A stretch of 64,000 bases of DNA, from positions 317,501 to 381,500 of the forward strand of contig JACVTC010000126.1 in NCBI GenBank assembly GCA_016946835.1, given 5' to 3'. This DNA comes from Neocallimastix lanati (nom. inval.) (taxonomy: Eukaryota; Neocallimastigomycota; Neocallimastigomycetes; Neocallimastigales; Neocallimastigaceae). The notes under the pieces are model-generated. The model saw only the letters and a program-made list of their open reading frames with translations. It was not told where the DNA came from and did not search any database. Each line of letters begins with the position of its first letter. The stretch's first letter is position 1. Positions 61,978 to 64,000 of the stretch are shown here, piece after piece. Position numbers and translations under genes: made by a program.

Positions 61978-64000
61978 CTATTCCTTCTTTTTATTCATTC
62001 CTTCTTGAAGTTTTTTAATATGATCAATACGTTCTAAAAGTGGTGGATGAGAATAATTCCATGCACTGTATAATGGATCAACAATTAAGGTTGATAAGTT
62101 TTCGGTATGAATCTTAATTAAACCAGTGATTAATTGTTCACCACGTTTTAAATTAACAGCGGCAAAACTATCAGCTTGTCTTTCAAGACCTCTTGTAATA
62201 ACATTCATGATAAATTCTAATAAGGAATCAACTGGACTGAAAATGAATGAGAATAAGAGGAAACCAACTAATATTGGTTGTTCTACAAAACCGAAGGATT
62301 GGTAAAGTGGAGTGTAATTAATAACACATGAAAAGATGTAGAAAATAACAAAAGATTGAATTTCTCCTAAGAATAGAAGTCTAATATTATGAGAATAATA
62401 CCAATGACCAAGTTCATGACCTTTTATATAAAATAAGTTTATATAATTAAATTTAATTTTATTATTTTATTATTATTATTATTATTTTATTATTATTATT
62501 ATTTTATTATTATTATTTTATTATATATTATTTATATATAAATTAGTATAATGAAGAGAGAAAAAAAAAAAAAAAAGGACATATTTTATTTTTAATCAAT
62601 AATAAAAATAATAATATTTTTAATAAAGGAAAAAATTATTTTTTTATATAAATTTTACCTAAAATACTACAAATTTCTTCATTGTTAACTTGTTTAAGTA
62701 ATGTATCGTAAAGAACAATTCTCTTGTTTTTACCTAACCTAGAAATATATTTAATTTTAATTTGAATATTTACACATAAAAAGAACAAAAATATTAATAA
62801 ATATTAAAAAAAAAAATTTTAAAAAAAAAATTTTTAAAAAAAATTATAAAAAAAAAATAAAAATTTATAACCATTTTATGATTTAATAATTTAGAATTTA
62901 ACAATATAATATTTATATCTCAATATTATTATTGTTGATATTATTATTATATGAATTATTTAATTACCCAAATAAGTAAGCATTACTGTGACTATTTCTC
63001 TTACTGTTATCAACAACAAATAATTTCTTTAATGGATAATTAACACTCTTAGCAATTTCTTCAATTTGTGTCTTTAATTCACCTTCTTCTAATGGAGTAA
63101 ACTTATTGAATAATGGTTGAATAAAGTTTGGATAAATAATTAAAGCTAATAATTGAACAATAGCCCTATTTATTTATTTATTTATTTAACAATAATTAAT
63201 TAAAATAAAAAAAATTAATGATAATAATGATAATAATAATAATTAATTATAATTATAATATTTATTTATAATATACAATTAATAAAATTTTATTCAGATA
63301 ATTAATACTAGTGTTACAAAAATAAAAATATATAAATATCTAATTACATAAAAATCCAAACATAAACATAGAATTTATCTCCAGTTTTTTGAATAATTTT
63401 TAAAAATATTGAGATGAGTGGTCCACCAAAAGCAATTAAAAGAAGATTAGATTTTATTTCATCTATAATATATAATTTTAATGTAGTATTATTAAATCCA
63501 TGTCTACTTTCAATAACAAAAGTATTGTATAAATCTTGTGGAAGATTGATGATATCATTAAAAACTTTAAATAATCCAATGAAAATTAAACTATGAAGAA
63601 TCTTTTAAAAATGTTAAAAATAAGATATAGAATTATAATTATTAAATATTCTATTATATTTAATTTTAAATCATTATATATTACTGTTTTTAAATTTATT
63701 TGAGAAAAAAAAATAAATAAAAATAAAAATAAAATTACTTCATATTCTGAACTGTATCCAAATTTAATTAAAATTTTTTCAGAATAACCCCAAAATAATG
63801 GTAATAAATTGTATCTTTAGATAATATATTTTTTTTTTAAATACATAAAATTATATATATATAATTAATATATTAATACAAAGATTTAAATATAAAAAAA
63901 AGGAAATAAAAATAATATAAATATTAAATTACATACTGAAACATTAAAATAGTTTCAATGATATCCAAAGCATCAGTAACAAAAGCAAACTTGTAATTAT
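61978..64000 (-). CDS. STE24: CAAX prenyl protease 1 (STE24/ZMPSTE24, M48A), 5' end outside window
   Basis: Visible exons, in transcript order: 64000 (edge)-63937, 63814-63739, 63601-63348, 63165-62968, 62738-62659 and 62420-61978; all junctions are GT..AG and in phase. The protein includes SRHGFNNTTLKLYIIDEIKS, YPNFIQPLFNKFTPLEEGEL, KRNSHSNAYLFG, GKNKRIVLYDTLL, and GHELGHWYYSHN with the zinc HExxH motif, whose first His codon follows the junction into the last visible exon. GLERQADSFA supplies the third zinc ligand, and the C-terminus is WNYSHPPLLERIDHIKKL. STE24 is a multi-spanning endoplasmic reticulum metalloprotease that trims farnesylated CAAX proteins and clears blocked translocons. 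The N-terminal membrane segments lie beyond the right edge. The gene converges on the DONSON-like gene. Confidence 0.95.

Overview
The window looks like nuclear DNA of an anaerobic gut fungus (Neocallimastigomycota). This is inferred from the extreme A+T content, very long poly-A/T and TTTTA arrays, many short AT-rich introns with GT..AG borders, compact eukaryotic housekeeping genes, and lineage-type secreted cysteine-rich proteins. No species is named because no search could be run. Host genes use TGG for Trp and end in TAA or TAG, so the code is standard.

Region 1 (1-13.4 kb) is a retroelement graveyard. A decayed APE-type LINE (1-3433, + strand) is followed by two more LINE 3'-end fragments. 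A broken old-yellow-enzyme-like gene (5411-5936) abuts a truncated Ty3/gypsy reverse transcriptase. A mosaic of Ty3/gypsy pieces then runs on the minus strand to 12.17 kb: RT start, protease, zinc knuckle, chromodomain, integrase, gag, H2C2 domain, protease end and gag start. A small protease-like remnant lies on the plus strand near 13 kb.

Region 2 (14.4-39.2 kb) is a one-directional array of seven intact minus-strand genes for one family of secreted proteins. Each has a signal peptide, usually a Lys-Arg site soon after it, exactly ten cysteines in a fixed spacing, and a hydrophobic C-terminal tail typical of GPI anchoring. Two fossil loci of the same family lie inside the array. Also inside it are a decayed LINE (minus), an orphan fragment of 28S rRNA domain V, a tandemly duplicated non-coding block (20.3-23.6 kb), a decayed multi-exon Cys-rich gene on the plus strand, and several satellites. 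This family is the best candidate for an undescribed system.

Region 3 (39.2-51.3 kb) is mostly very A/T-rich low-complexity DNA and satellites around one gene: an eight-exon, 186-residue ARL8 small GTPase (45296-47095, minus).

Region 4 (51.3-64 kb) is a housekeeping block. A crooked-neck/CLF1 splicing factor (minus, eight exons) and a DONSON-like replication protein (plus, twelve exons) diverge from a 437-bp intergenic region. A broken partial copy of the DONSON gene lies downstream. The CAAX protease STE24 (minus) runs off the right edge. All exon chains were read by hand and keep frame throughout.
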